Assembly (NCBI GenBank): GCA_937892015.1
Contig: CALAUY010000057.1
Span: forward strand, 1-21,605
Reading direction: 5' to 3'
Source of the DNA: an uncultured Bacteroidales bacterium
Lineage (GTDB): Bacteria; Bacteroidota; Bacteroidia; Bacteroidales; Paludibacteraceae
Length of the DNA: 21,605 bases
Shown here: one piece after another, positions 1 through 7,201 of the stretch
Layout: every line of letters begins with the position of its first letter
Numbering within the stretch: the first letter of the stretch is position 1
Notes under the pieces: model-generated
Databases searched by the model: none
Seen by the model: only the letters and a program-made list of their open reading frames with translations
Told to the model about the DNA's origin: nothing
Made by a program: the position numbers and the translations under genes

Positions 1-77
1 GTCTTTTTTACTTTTAACATTGTTAATTTTGCCGGATGACATCCGGCAAAATTAACAATGTTAAAAGTAAAAAAGAC
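1..77. repeat. Perfect 38-bp inverted repeat (palindrome) at contig start
   Basis: Positions 1-38 and 40-77 are exact reverse complements around a single unpaired base at 39. The core GCCGGATG/CATCCGGC is flanked by AT-rich arms ending GTCTTTTTT and AAAAAAGAC. T runs precede and A runs follow the GC core, opposite to an intrinsic terminator on either strand. The contig begins exactly at the arm edge, so the repeat may extend further or be an assembly fold-back. Confidence 0.95.
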
Positions 78-188
78 AACAAGCACGCGGAGCGAAGCGG
101 AGTGTAGAGCGAGTGTGGCAAGAGAGATAAACCGCTTTACGTGTTAAATGGTTAAACAGTTTCATACCCCTCCCCGCAAGCGGTCCCC

Positions 189-209
189 CCTCCCCTACCT
201 TAGGGGAGG
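189..209. other. GC-rich hairpin, 9-bp stem and 3-nt loop
   Basis: CCTCCCCTA at 189-197 pairs perfectly with TAGGGGAGG at 201-209 around the loop CCT. No T run follows on either strand, so it is not a canonical intrinsic terminator. It may be an intergenic repeat element or end a transcript entering from the left. Confidence 0.6.
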
Positions 210-227
210 AGTCAGATTAGAACCGAG

Positions 228-281
228 GACTGATAGGACTAATAGGACTAATGGGACTAATGGGACTAATGAGACTAATAG
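228..281 (+). repeat. 9-bp tandem repeat, six copies
   Basis: Six head-to-tail 9-mers of consensus GACTAATRG run without interruption. The copies differ mainly at positions 5, 8 and 9. They lie about 40 bp upstream of the dusB promoter and are not inside a gene I can support. Confidence 0.9.
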
Positions 282-320
282 AAAAAAATCACCTCGGTTT
301 GCACTTTTTTACGATTTTGC

Positions 321-351
321 TTGCATATATGAAAAAAAAGCAGTAACTTTG
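321..351 (+). promoter_or_regulatory. Bacteroidetes promoter for dusB
   Basis: The -33 element TTG (321-323, within TTGCATATATG) lies 20 bp upstream of the -7 element TAACTTTG (344-351). This fits the published Bacteroides consensus TTTG / TAnnTTTG. An A8 tract fills the spacer. Transcription should start near 355-360. The same layout occurs four more times in the window. Confidence 0.85.
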
Positions 352-383
352 CAGCGTTTTTGAATCAGAGCGACAACAACAAG

Positions 384-1493
384 ATGACCAATGAAGACAA
401 CAACCGGATGACCAATGAAGACAACAAGATGCCTAATGAAGACAACAATCAGATGCCCAATGAAGACAACAATCAGATGATCAATGAAGACAACAACCGC
501 ATGCTCAATGAAGACAAACAGATACGAGTAGAACATGTGATGCCGCTATATCTGGCACCCATGGAAGACGTGACCGACCCGGCTTTTAGGCTGCTATGCA
601 AGCGTTTCGGTGCAGACCGCGTCTATACCGAGTTCGTCAATGCCGATGCGCTCATCCGAGACGTGTCGTCCACCATGCGCAAGTTGCAAATAGCGGAGGC
701 TGAGCGTCCCGTTGCCATCCAGATATACGGCAAGGATGCAGAGTCGATGGCAGCAGCAGCGAAGATAGTGGAGCAAGCTCGGCCCGACTACATCGACATC
801 AACTTCGGTTGTCCGGTGAAGAAAGTGGCGAGTAAAGGAGCAGGAGCAGGACTGCTGCGAGATGTGCCGAAGATGCTGGAGATTACGCGAGCGGTGGTGA
901 ACGCCGTCCATGTGCCCGTGACGGCCAAGACGCGTCTCGGTTGGGACGACAACAACAAGATTATCCTGACGCTTGCCGAGCAGTTGCAAGACTGCGGCAT
1001 ACAAGCACTGACCATCCATGGTCGCACGCGCAGTCAGATGTACACGGGAGAAGCTGATTGGACGCTCATCGGAGAGGTGAAGAACAACCCCCGAATGCAT
1101 ATCCCCATCGTCGGGAACGGCGATGTGGCGACACCCGAACGAGCACTGGAGTGTTTTCGCCGGTATGGTGTAGATGCGGTGATGATAGGTCGCGCCACGT
1201 TCGGCAATCCATGGTTCTTCGAGGAGATACGCTATTTCTTAGACCATGGCGAGTCGATGCCGCCGCGGAGTATGGCGTGGAAGATGGGCATACTGAAAGA
1301 GCATGTAGATGCGAGTATTGCGTGGATAGGTGACGAGCGCAAGGGGATCGTTCATAGCCGCCGTCATTTCGCCAACTCGCCCGTCCTCAAGGGTCTCCCC
1401 GACAGCAAAACGTTGCGCGTGCAGCTGCTCAGAGCCGACACGCGCAACGAGGTGTTCCGCTTGATGGACACGTTCGTTGAGCGGTACGGTTAG
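384..1493 (+). CDS. dusB: tRNA-dihydrouridine synthase, DusB family, with repeat N terminus
   Basis: This cytosolic FMN enzyme reduces uridine to dihydrouridine in the tRNA D-loop using NADPH. The TIM-barrel hallmarks are present: LAPMEDVTDPAFR at the barrel start, DINFGCP with the catalytic Cys codon at 810-812, KTRLGW, IHGRTR, and the FMN-phosphate loop GNGDV followed by MIGRATFGNPW. The start is uncertain. A TTG at 360 sits next to the -7 box and would be almost leaderless. ATG 384 leaves a normal short leader and includes the 8-residue repeats. ATG 540 begins right at the barrel (MPLYLAPM). I prefer 384 because the repeat preserves frame and residues before 540 weakly resemble the first strand of DusB proteins. 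The gene has its own promoter. It ends convergently with the ctp gene, and the two stop codons overlap in TTAG. Function is confident; the N terminus is not. Confidence 0.9.
   Translation: MTNEDNNRMTNEDNKMPNEDNNQMPNEDNNQMINEDNNRMLNEDKQIRVEHVMPLYLAPMEDVTDPAFRLLCKRFGADRVYTEFVNADALIRDVSSTMRKLQIAEAERPVAIQIYGKDAESMAAAAKIVEQARPDYIDINFGCPVKKVASKGAGAGLLRDVPKMLEITRAVVNAVHVPVTAKTRLGWDDNNKIILTLAEQLQDCGIQALTIHGRTRSQMYTGEADWTLIGEVKNNPRMHIPIVGNGDVATPERALECFRRYGVDAVMIGRATFGNPWFFEEIRYFLDHGESMPPRSMAWKMGILKEHVDASIAWIGDERKGIVHSRRHFANSPVLKGLPDSKTLRVQLLRADTRNEVFRLMDTFVERYG
390..517 (+). repeat. 24-bp in-frame tandem repeat at the 5' end of dusB
   Basis: Five units start at 390, 414, 435, 459 and 483, and a partial sixth starts at 507. 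All share AATGAAGACAACAA. Unit 2 is 21 bp, an exact three-base loss. In the dusB frame they encode N-E-D-N-N-x-M-x, where the first x is R, K or Q and the second is T, P, I or L. Changes inside N-E-D-N-N are synonymous (AAC/AAT) and the frame stays open, which suggests translation. Confidence 0.9.
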
Positions 1494-3124
1494 CGGCCCT
1501 CTAACTCTTCCAAAGCCCGCAGCACTATCTCGTCATCGCGCTCGAAGATGGCGTAAAAAGCGTTGTCATCGAGGATGTCGCGGACGATGTACGCGCAGAG
1601 TAGGCGGTTGAGTAGCGGTGTCGATTTGCGAACCTGCTCATCGAAACTCAACGGCGAATAGAGGTAGAGCGTTGAGTCGTGCGCGTTGACGCCCTTGCTG
1701 TCGGCATAACGAAGAAAATCATCGAGTACGCGGTGCTTGAGCAAATAGCGCTCCAGCGACTCTGCATCCTTGTATTTCTTCAGTTCAGTGCGGTGCTTGT
1801 TGGTGTAGCTGAACGCAAACTGATAGGTATAAGCGAGGTTGACGCACTTGTTGTAGAAAGGCGTATAGAGCGTGGTGTCGCGTCCAACGAAGATGTCGGG
1901 CAAGATGCCGCCTCCTCCATAGACGATGCGGCCACCCGTAGTGAAGTACCGGGTGGTGTCTTGGTAATGGATGGAGTCGGCCGAATAGAACTCACCATGC
2001 TCGAACCGCTCGAGCAGGTCTTTCTCGTAATCGTCTTGGTCGCCCAGTGTGTAGGGTTTCTGTATGCATCGCCCTGACGGGGTGTAGTAGCGCGCAACCG
2101 TGAGTCGCACGGCTGAACCGTCAGAGAAAGGTATCTGTTGCTGCACGAGTCCCTTGCCGAAAGAGCGTCTGCCGATGATAGTGGCGCGATCGTTGTCTTG
2201 CATCGCCCCCGCGAAAATCTCGCTTGCCGATGCCGAGAACTCATTGATGAGCACGACCAGCGACACATCCTTGAAACGACCCAACCCGTTCGCTTTGGCC
2301 TCGAAACGCGGATAAGCGCGACCTTCTGCATACACAATCATCTGCCCGGCCGAGAGGAATTCATTCGCCATCTTAATCGTTTGGTCCATATATCCGCCCG
2401 AGTTCTCGCGCAAGTCCACGATATACGCCGCAGCACCGGCCGCTTTCAGTTTTGCCAAGCTTTGCATGAACTCGTCGTACGTAGTCTCGGAGAACTTATT
2501 GACCTTGATGTAACCTATTTGCGGTTTCATGATGAACGCTGCATCGACCGAATGGATGGGTATATCGCCGCGGGTGATGACGTACTCGAGCAGTTCGGGT
2601 GTACCGCTGCGCTTGATGCTGAGCTTGACTTGCGTCCCTTTCGGTCCGCGGAGCGTATGCAGCACTCGCTCGTTGTTCATGCCCTTGCCCGTAAAAACAG
2701 AGTCGTCCACCAAGATAATCTTGTCACCGGCCAATAAGCCCACACCTTCAGAAGGTCCGCCCGAGATGACGGCCACAATACAAACGGTGTCGTTCTGGAT
2801 ATTGAACTGTACGCCGATACCGGAAAACGATGCAGAGAGCTCCGAGTTGACCAACTCGAGGTCTTTCTTGGAGATGTACGCCGAGTGCGGGTCGAGTTTC
2901 TCCACCAGCACCTCCATCATGTCCTCGGTGATACTATCGACATCAATCTCATCGACGTAACTGCTGTGCATCATCTGCAGGAGTTGATCGACTTTCGACT
3001 GCGGCGCAAGCAGCCGCGCCCAGTTGATTTGCTGCGCTTTGGCGTTGTTGCTCAATGAGTTGCCGATAAGGAAACCGATAAGCAAAAAGCCGATGGTGAG
3101 AGTTGGGAGAAGATATTTTTTCAT
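1490..3124 (-). CDS. S41 family C-terminal processing peptidase (CtpA/Prc-like)
   Basis: A 544-residue periplasmic serine protease that in this family trims or degrades envelope proteins from the C terminus. Residues 5-24 form an uncleaved-looking hydrophobic anchor or signal. A PDZ domain follows (about 95-175; FSGIGVQF, then GPSEGVGLLAGDKIILVDD). The S41 core spans about 200-355, with DLRENSGGY, the catalytic serine in SASASE (S299) and the Lys/Gln of SFGKGLVQ (K324, Q328). The S299-K324-Q328 spacing equals that of Bacillus CtpB. The C-terminal 190 residues are a Bacteroidetes-type extension with no motif I recognise. It is probably the last gene of the operon, 61 bp after the deaminase gene. 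The identification is firm; the natural substrate is unknown. Confidence 0.95.
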   Translation of the reverse strand: MKKYLLPTLTIGFLLIGFLIGNSLSNNAKAQQINWARLLAPQSKVDQLLQMMHSSYVDEIDVDSITEDMMEVLVEKLDPHSAYISKKDLELVNSELSASFSGIGVQFNIQNDTVCIVAVISGGPSEGVGLLAGDKIILVDDSVFTGKGMNNERVLHTLRGPKGTQVKLSIKRSGTPELLEYVITRGDIPIHSVDAAFIMKPQIGYIKVNKFSETTYDEFMQSLAKLKAAGAAAYIVDLRENSGGYMDQTIKMANEFLSAGQMIVYAEGRAYPRFEAKANGLGRFKDVSLVVLINEFSASASEIFAGAMQDNDRATIIGRRSFGKGLVQQQIPFSDGSAVRLTVARYYTPSGRCIQKPYTLGDQDDYEKDLLERFEHGEFYSADSIHYQDTTRYFTTGGRIVYGGGGILPDIFVGRDTTLYTPFYNKCVNLAYTYQFAFSYTNKHRTELKKYKDAESLERYLLKHRVLDDFLRYADSKGVNAHDSTLYLYSPLSFDEQVRKSTPLLNRLLCAYIVRDILDDNAFYAIFERDDEIVLRALEELEGR

Positions 3125-3185
3125 TGACGATGGACCGCCCTTGCGGCTAATTAATGCCCTTTCGGGTTATGGTATTGCGAGTTAT

Positions 3186-3614
3186 TTAATCATTGTTTTC
3201 GATGGTCAGATAATCGACCTGTACGCCGGCGCGCTTGAGCAGGTCAATGCCGTCCGTGAGACGGTAGAGTTCACCGTACACAACGCGCTGTACGCCGGCT
3301 TGGATAATCAGCTTGGCGCACTCGATGCACGGCGAGGCTGTGACGTACAAGGTGGCACCGTCGGACGAGTTGTGCGAGCGTGCCACTTTAGAGATGGCGT
3401 TGGCCTCTGCGTGAAGCACGTAGGGTTTGGAGACGTTGTTCTCGTCTTCACAAACGTTCTCGAACCCCGATGGCGTACCGTTGTAGCCATCGGAGATGAT
3501 GCGTTGCTCTTTGACCATCAGTGCACCTACTTGCCGCCGGACGCAGTAACTGTTCTCAGCCCACACGCGCGCCATGCGCATGTACAGATGGTCTTTCTTC
3601 GTTTGTTTATCCAT
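3186..3614 (-). CDS. dCMP/cytidine deaminase family protein (deoxycytidylate deaminase-like)
   Basis: A 142-residue zinc deaminase, probably converting dCMP to dUMP for thymidylate synthesis in the cytosol. The zinc site is explicit: HAEANAI (H68, catalytic E70) and PCIECAK (C96, C99). The N-terminal GYNGTPSG segment (about 43-50) is typical of dCMP deaminases and of the related ComE operon protein 2. The length is normal. The ATG lies 12 bp downstream of the clpX stop, so it should be co-transcribed with clpX and the downstream ctp gene. Family membership is certain. Substrate preference (dCMP over other cytidine compounds) is inferred from the motif set. Confidence 0.92.
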   Translation of the reverse strand: MDKQTKKDHLYMRMARVWAENSYCVRRQVGALMVKEQRIISDGYNGTPSGFENVCEDENNVSKPYVLHAEANAISKVARSHNSSDGATLYVTASPCIECAKLIIQAGVQRVVYGELYRLTDGIDLLKRAGVQVDYLTIENND

Positions 3615-3626
3615 AATCGTTGATTA

Positions 3627-4853
3627 TTAGGCCGAAGCGGACAACTTCATCATGTCCGCTTTGGCAATCTGTGCTTTGCAGAAATCGAGTGTCACCTCGT
3701 AGTGGTCTGTATGGTTGGATGGCACGTCGAACATGACATCCATCATGATAGCCTCGCACAGCGCCCTCAGTCCGCGCGCTCCGAGCTTGTACTCCATCGC
3801 CTTATCGACGATATAATCGAGTGCTTCGTCGGTGAAAGAGAGCTCCACGCCGTCCATCGCAAGCAGTTTGGTGTACTGCTTGACAAGCGCGTTCTTCGGC
3901 TCGGTAAGGATGCTACGCAGAGCGGTCTTGTCGAGCGGATTGAGGTACGTGAGAATAGGTAATCGCCCCACTATCTCCGGTATGAGGCCAAACGCTTTGA
4001 GGTCTTGCGGAGCGATGTACTTGAGCAGGTTGTTTTTATCGAGTTTTTTCGTCGATTGTTGCGCCTCGAACCCAATCATCTGGGTGTTAAGGCGTTGACC
4101 GATAAGGCGCTCAATCCCATCGAATGCACCGCCGCAGATGAAGAGGATATTGTGGGTGTTGACTTGCATAAATTTCTGCTCGGGGTGCTTGCGTCCACCC
4201 TCAGGTGGCACGTTGACGATAGAGCCCTCAAGCAGCTTCAGCAGTGCTTGCTGTACACCCTCGCCCGACACGTCGCGCGTGATACTGGGATTGTCGCCCT
4301 TGCGAGCTATCTTGTCGATTTCATCGATAAAAACGACACCACGCTCCGCCTGTTTGACATCGAAATTGCAGACCTGAAGCAGTCGCGAGAGCAGTGACTC
4401 GACATCTTCGCCCACATAACCCGCCTGCGTGAGAACGGTGGCATCCACTTGCGCAAATGGCACTTGCAGCATCTTAGCAATGGTACGCGCCAGTAGGGTC
4501 TTACCCGTGCCTGTACGACCCACCAAGATGATGTTGGATTTCTCAATCTCCACCTCATCGTCCATCGACTGATTGAGGCGTTTATAGTGATTGTACACCG
4601 CCACAGAGAGCGTTTTTTTTGCCTCGTCCTGACCGATGACGTACTGGTCTAAAAAGGCTTTGATTTCCGCCGGTTTGGGCACGCTCTTCATGGCGGGCAT
4701 TTTCGCCTGTGAGGGGGTTGCTTGGTCGGTCTCTACCATCAGTGCCGCCGCTTGGATACAGTCGCTGCAGATGAGCGTTCCGCCCATCCCCTCAAACATC
4801 ATAGGCTTGTATTGCCCGCAGAAGGCGCACGCGTTTTTTTTCAAGCCTGCCAT
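3627..4853 (-). CDS. clpX: ATP-dependent Clp protease ATP-binding subunit ClpX
   Basis: This AAA+ unfoldase recognises tagged proteins, including ssrA-tagged ones in studied bacteria, and feeds them to ClpP. It has 408 residues. The N-terminal C4 zinc domain (C9, C12, C29, C32) is intact. Walker A is GRTGTGKT (112-119), with Arg where many ClpX proteins have Pro. Other landmarks are pore loop 1 GYVG (145-148), Walker B VVFIDE (173-178), the RKH loop (221-223), the ClpP-docking IGF (260-262) and sensor 2 GARGLR (358-363). Its start overlaps the clpP stop by one base (TAATG), so translation is probably coupled. Every functional element is present and the assignment is certain. Confidence 0.98.
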   Translation of the reverse strand: MAGLKKNACAFCGQYKPMMFEGMGGTLICSDCIQAAALMVETDQATPSQAKMPAMKSVPKPAEIKAFLDQYVIGQDEAKKTLSVAVYNHYKRLNQSMDDEVEIEKSNIILVGRTGTGKTLLARTIAKMLQVPFAQVDATVLTQAGYVGEDVESLLSRLLQVCNFDVKQAERGVVFIDEIDKIARKGDNPSITRDVSGEGVQQALLKLLEGSIVNVPPEGGRKHPEQKFMQVNTHNILFICGGAFDGIERLIGQRLNTQMIGFEAQQSTKKLDKNNLLKYIAPQDLKAFGLIPEIVGRLPILTYLNPLDKTALRSILTEPKNALVKQYTKLLAMDGVELSFTDEALDYIVDKAMEYKLGARGLRALCEAIMMDVMFDVPSNHTDHYEVTLDFCKAQIAKADMMKLSASA

Positions 4854-5542
4854 TATTTCTTGGTATATACGCGGTCAATCATCCCGTATTCAACGGCCTC
4901 TTGCGCCGTCATCCAGTGATCACGGTCAGAGTCAGAGGCAATCTTCTCGAGGGTGTTATGCGAGTGATCGGCGATAATCTGGTAGAGCTCGGTCTTGAGT
5001 TTGAGTATCTCTTTCACCGTTATCTCCATGTCTGATGCCTGGCCTTGCGCTCCGCCCATCGGTTGATGAATCATGATGCGCGAGTGAGGCAAAGCCGCAC
5101 GTTTGCCCTCAGCACCCGCAACCAGTAGCACAGCACCCATCGAGGCTGCCATCCCCGTACAGATAGTGGAAATCTCGGAACGAACGAACTGCATCGTGTC
5201 GTAGATGCCCAGTCCGGCATACACCGAACCGCCCGGCGTGTTGAGGTAAATACTGATATCCTTCTCCGAATCGGCAGAGTCGAGATACAGGAGTTGCGCT
5301 TGGATGACGTTAGCTGTATAGTCGTTGATTTCTGTGCCGAGGAAGATGATGCGATCCATCATCAGGCGCGAGAAAACATCCATTTGCGTCACGTTGAGCT
5401 GACGCTCTTCAAGAATAGAAGGCGAGATATAGCCTTGCATCTGCGGTACACTCACGCGCTCCATCGAGTCGTTAAGCACTTTCTCTACGTGCATCGAGTT
5501 GAGTCCGAGATGCCGAGACGAGAATTTCAAAAAGTCGTTCAT
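4853..5542 (-). CDS. clpP: ATP-dependent Clp protease proteolytic subunit ClpP
   Basis: This 229-residue serine protease subunit forms the tetradecameric degradation chamber of ClpXP. The triad is complete: S134 in GMAASMGA, H159 in MIHQP and D208 in DSDRDHW, with spacings matching Bacillus ClpP. NTPGGSVYAGLGIYD is also typical. The N terminus is about 30 residues longer than E. coli mature ClpP, as is common in Bacteroidetes, and could include a propeptide. It directly precedes clpX with one-base overlap. The trigger factor gene (tig), often upstream of clpP elsewhere, is not here; a 5'-nucleotidase-domain gene lies 55 bp upstream instead. Identification is certain. Confidence 0.98.
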   Translation of the reverse strand: MNDFLKFSSRHLGLNSMHVEKVLNDSMERVSVPQMQGYISPSILEERQLNVTQMDVFSRLMMDRIIFLGTEINDYTANVIQAQLLYLDSADSEKDISIYLNTPGGSVYAGLGIYDTMQFVRSEISTICTGMAASMGAVLLVAGAEGKRAALPHSRIMIHQPMGGAQGQASDMEITVKEILKLKTELYQIIADHSHNTLEKIASDSDRDHWMTAQEAVEYGMIDRVYTKK

Positions 5543-5597
5543 GTTCGTGTTGGTTTATTCCTTAAATAATAATGCGCGACGCACACGTCCGCGCGCG

Positions 5598-6365
5598 TCA
5601 CTCGCGCACGCGTACACGCCCATCGCATACTGCCGCAACCGGTTGGTTGTTAACGGTTAGGGTCTTGATGTAGTCGATGTACTGTGCGCGGATTTTGTTG
5701 CCCGTATATACGCGGTCCTTGAAGAGCGCAAGTGCGCCCATCCCGTCTGCTCCGCCGCTCAAGTAGTCACTCGTGACAACGAAATAATCTCTGTCGCGCT
5801 CAACGGGTTTGCCCTGTACGCGGATGTCGTGCGCCGTCATATCCGAACCGTTAATGACGAACGTCATACCACTTACTCCCTGCCCGCCCTGCGCTGCCAT
5901 CTGGTTGGCTAATAGCTCCACGTTCTCCCCGCTGAGGGTAAGTACAACCACTTGATTCTCAAAAGGCATCAACTCAAACACCGAACGAACGGTGATGTCG
6001 CCGGCAGGCCAACTGCATCGCAGTCCACCCACATTGACGACAGCGAAATCGGCACGGTCGGGTTGTTGCACACGTACAGGAAAGAGTAGTGCGTCGGCGG
6101 CCCAGTTGAGCAGTGGCGACTCCGGAGCACGAGCCGACATGGGTTCGGGCGCGTAACCGATAACCTCGTTCAGCAGACAGTCCATCGAGTCTTTGAGTGG
6201 CCGGATAGAGGCGATGTAATCGGAGTCTTGGACAGCGTTGAACGATGAGTCTATCACAATCATTTCTGTGTCGATAGAGCTGACTTTTGCCGGTTTATGC
6301 GTGCAAGATACAACCATCGCAAGGGCGGTGACCGCTGTCAGTATGAGGGAGAGAGTGTGGCGCAT
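5598..6365 (-). CDS. Lipoprotein with 5'-nucleotidase C-terminal domain only
   Basis: A 255-residue protein with a lipoprotein signal (hydrophobic 4-19, lipobox VVSC, lipidated C21). It then matches the 5'-nucleotidase C-terminal domain (UshA-type, Pfam 5_nucleotid_C): NVGGLR (about 110-115), MPFENQVVVLTLSG (about 133-146) and VTSDYLSGGADG. In UshA this domain binds the nucleotide base, while a separate N-terminal metallophosphoesterase domain supplies metals and catalysis. No metallophosphoesterase motif is present in this protein or its neighbours. Bacteroidetes often split the two domains into adjacent genes, but here the partner is missing. It may work with a partner encoded elsewhere or act only as a binding protein. 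It sits 10 bp after the zinc-ribbon gene and 55 bp before clpP in the same operon. Confidence 0.85.
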   Translation of the reverse strand: MRHTLSLILTAVTALAMVVSCTHKPAKVSSIDTEMIVIDSSFNAVQDSDYIASIRPLKDSMDCLLNEVIGYAPEPMSARAPESPLLNWAADALLFPVRVQQPDRADFAVVNVGGLRCSWPAGDITVRSVFELMPFENQVVVLTLSGENVELLANQMAAQGGQGVSGMTFVINGSDMTAHDIRVQGKPVERDRDYFVVTSDYLSGGADGMGALALFKDRVYTGNKIRAQYIDYIKTLTVNNQPVAAVCDGRVRVRE

Positions 6366-6375
6366 AACAGTCTGA

Positions 6376-7167
6376 TTATCGGATTCGTACAGGTCGTGCT
6401 TCTGCTGCTAACTGCGGATCGACGAGGATACGACCACAGTACTCGCAAGGGATAATCTTCTTGCGCAAACGAATGTCCAGCTGACGTTGCGCGGGAATAC
6501 GGTTGTGGCAACCCCCGCAAGCATCGAACTTACGCACATCGTCGTGCACAATCGTCACAACGGCCAGTCCGTTGCGCGCGTTCTTACGCAAGCGCTTGAA
6601 TGCGGCCAGCAGACGGTCTTCTATATTGCCCTCCAACTTGCCGGCGCGAATCATCAGCGTCTCAGTCTGCTCTTTCGTCTCAGCGAGGATATCGTCAAGC
6701 TCCGCCCTTTTCTGATTGAGGTCAGACGTGCGCTCCTCTATCTCGTGGATAGTGCGCGATTTCTCTGCTGTCTTGCGTTCCAGCGTCTCGGTGTTCTCAC
6801 TGATACGTTTCTGCGAGAGCTCAATGTCGAGTTCGTTGAACTCAATCTCTTTCGAGAGAGCATCATATTCGCGGTTGTTGCGGACGTTGTCTTGTTGCTC
6901 TTTGAGCTTGGCGATATTAGCTTTTGCCATGTCAATCTTGACGCGCATTGCGCTGATTCGCATCTCACATTGCTTGATGTCAGTCTCGATATTCGAAAGA
7001 CGGGTTTGGAGACCTTCAATCTCGTCTGCCATGTCTTTCACTTCTTGCGGTAGTTCGCCTTGAAGCACACGCAGACTGTCAATCTTGGTGTCAACCAGTT
7101 GCAGTTCGTAGAGGGCCTTGAGTTTTTCCTCTACTGACAAATCACTCGGATCAATTCTTCTTGCCAT
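6376..7167 (-). CDS. Coiled-coil protein with C4-type zinc ribbon (DUF164/zf-RING_7)
   Basis: A cytosolic protein of about 263 residues. Roughly the first 180 residues are heptad-rich, charged helix, predicted as a long antiparallel coiled coil. The C-terminal zinc ribbon has two CxxC knuckles, CGGC and CEYC, separated by a basic stretch (RLRKK). The family is found beside nif3-like genes in many bacteria, as here (34 bp downstream). Nucleic-acid binding has been proposed from the fold but no role is established. I take ATG at 7165-7167 (MARRIDPSD) as start. The frame extends upstream to a TTG at 7197, but that adds ten residues without similarity to relatives. Confidence 0.88.
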   Translation of the reverse strand: MARRIDPSDLSVEEKLKALYELQLVDTKIDSLRVLQGELPQEVKDMADEIEGLQTRLSNIETDIKQCEMRISAMRVKIDMAKANIAKLKEQQDNVRNNREYDALSKEIEFNELDIELSQKRISENTETLERKTAEKSRTIHEIEERTSDLNQKRAELDDILAETKEQTETLMIRAGKLEGNIEDRLLAAFKRLRKNARNGLAVVTIVHDDVRKFDACGGCHNRIPAQRQLDIRLRKKIIPCEYCGRILVDPQLAAEARPVRIR

Positions 7168-7201
7168 AATATGATGTGTTAATAGTTTATATTCCAATTG
7201 T

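Larger units (their letters stand above)
78..383. other. Gene-free leader region upstream of dusB
   Basis: No convincing gene is visible here. A short open frame at 148-363 has low-complexity content and crosses the promoter, so I do not call it. The stretch holds a purine-rich segment (about 88-130), a 9-bp-stem hairpin at 189-209, a 9-bp tandem repeat at 228-281 and a Bacteroidetes promoter at 321-351. Confidence 0.7.

Noticed and set aside
1..77. Palindrome considered as a bidirectional terminator or an IS end
   Set aside because: T runs precede and A runs follow the GC core, the reverse of a terminator. No transposase or matching second copy occurs in the window.
148..363. Small plus-strand open frame before dusB
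   Set aside because: Its product is low-complexity, made by the 9-bp repeat (Arg-Thr-Asn), it runs through the promoter, and no family is recognisable.
360..383. TTG at 360 as the dusB start
   Set aside because: It sits about nine bases after the -7 box, at or near the transcription start, and a normal ATG follows at 384.
390..517. Regularly spaced repeat considered as a CRISPR array
   Set aside because: Units are 24 bp head to tail with no unique spacers, keep a coding frame, and no cas genes are present.
594..1100. 168-residue minus-strand open frame inside dusB
   Set aside because: It is antisense to the conserved TIM-barrel coding sequence, with Val/His-rich composition typical of a shadow frame.
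2138..2737. 199-residue plus-strand open frame inside the ctp gene
   Set aside because: It is a shadow frame of a well-supported protease and has no motif.
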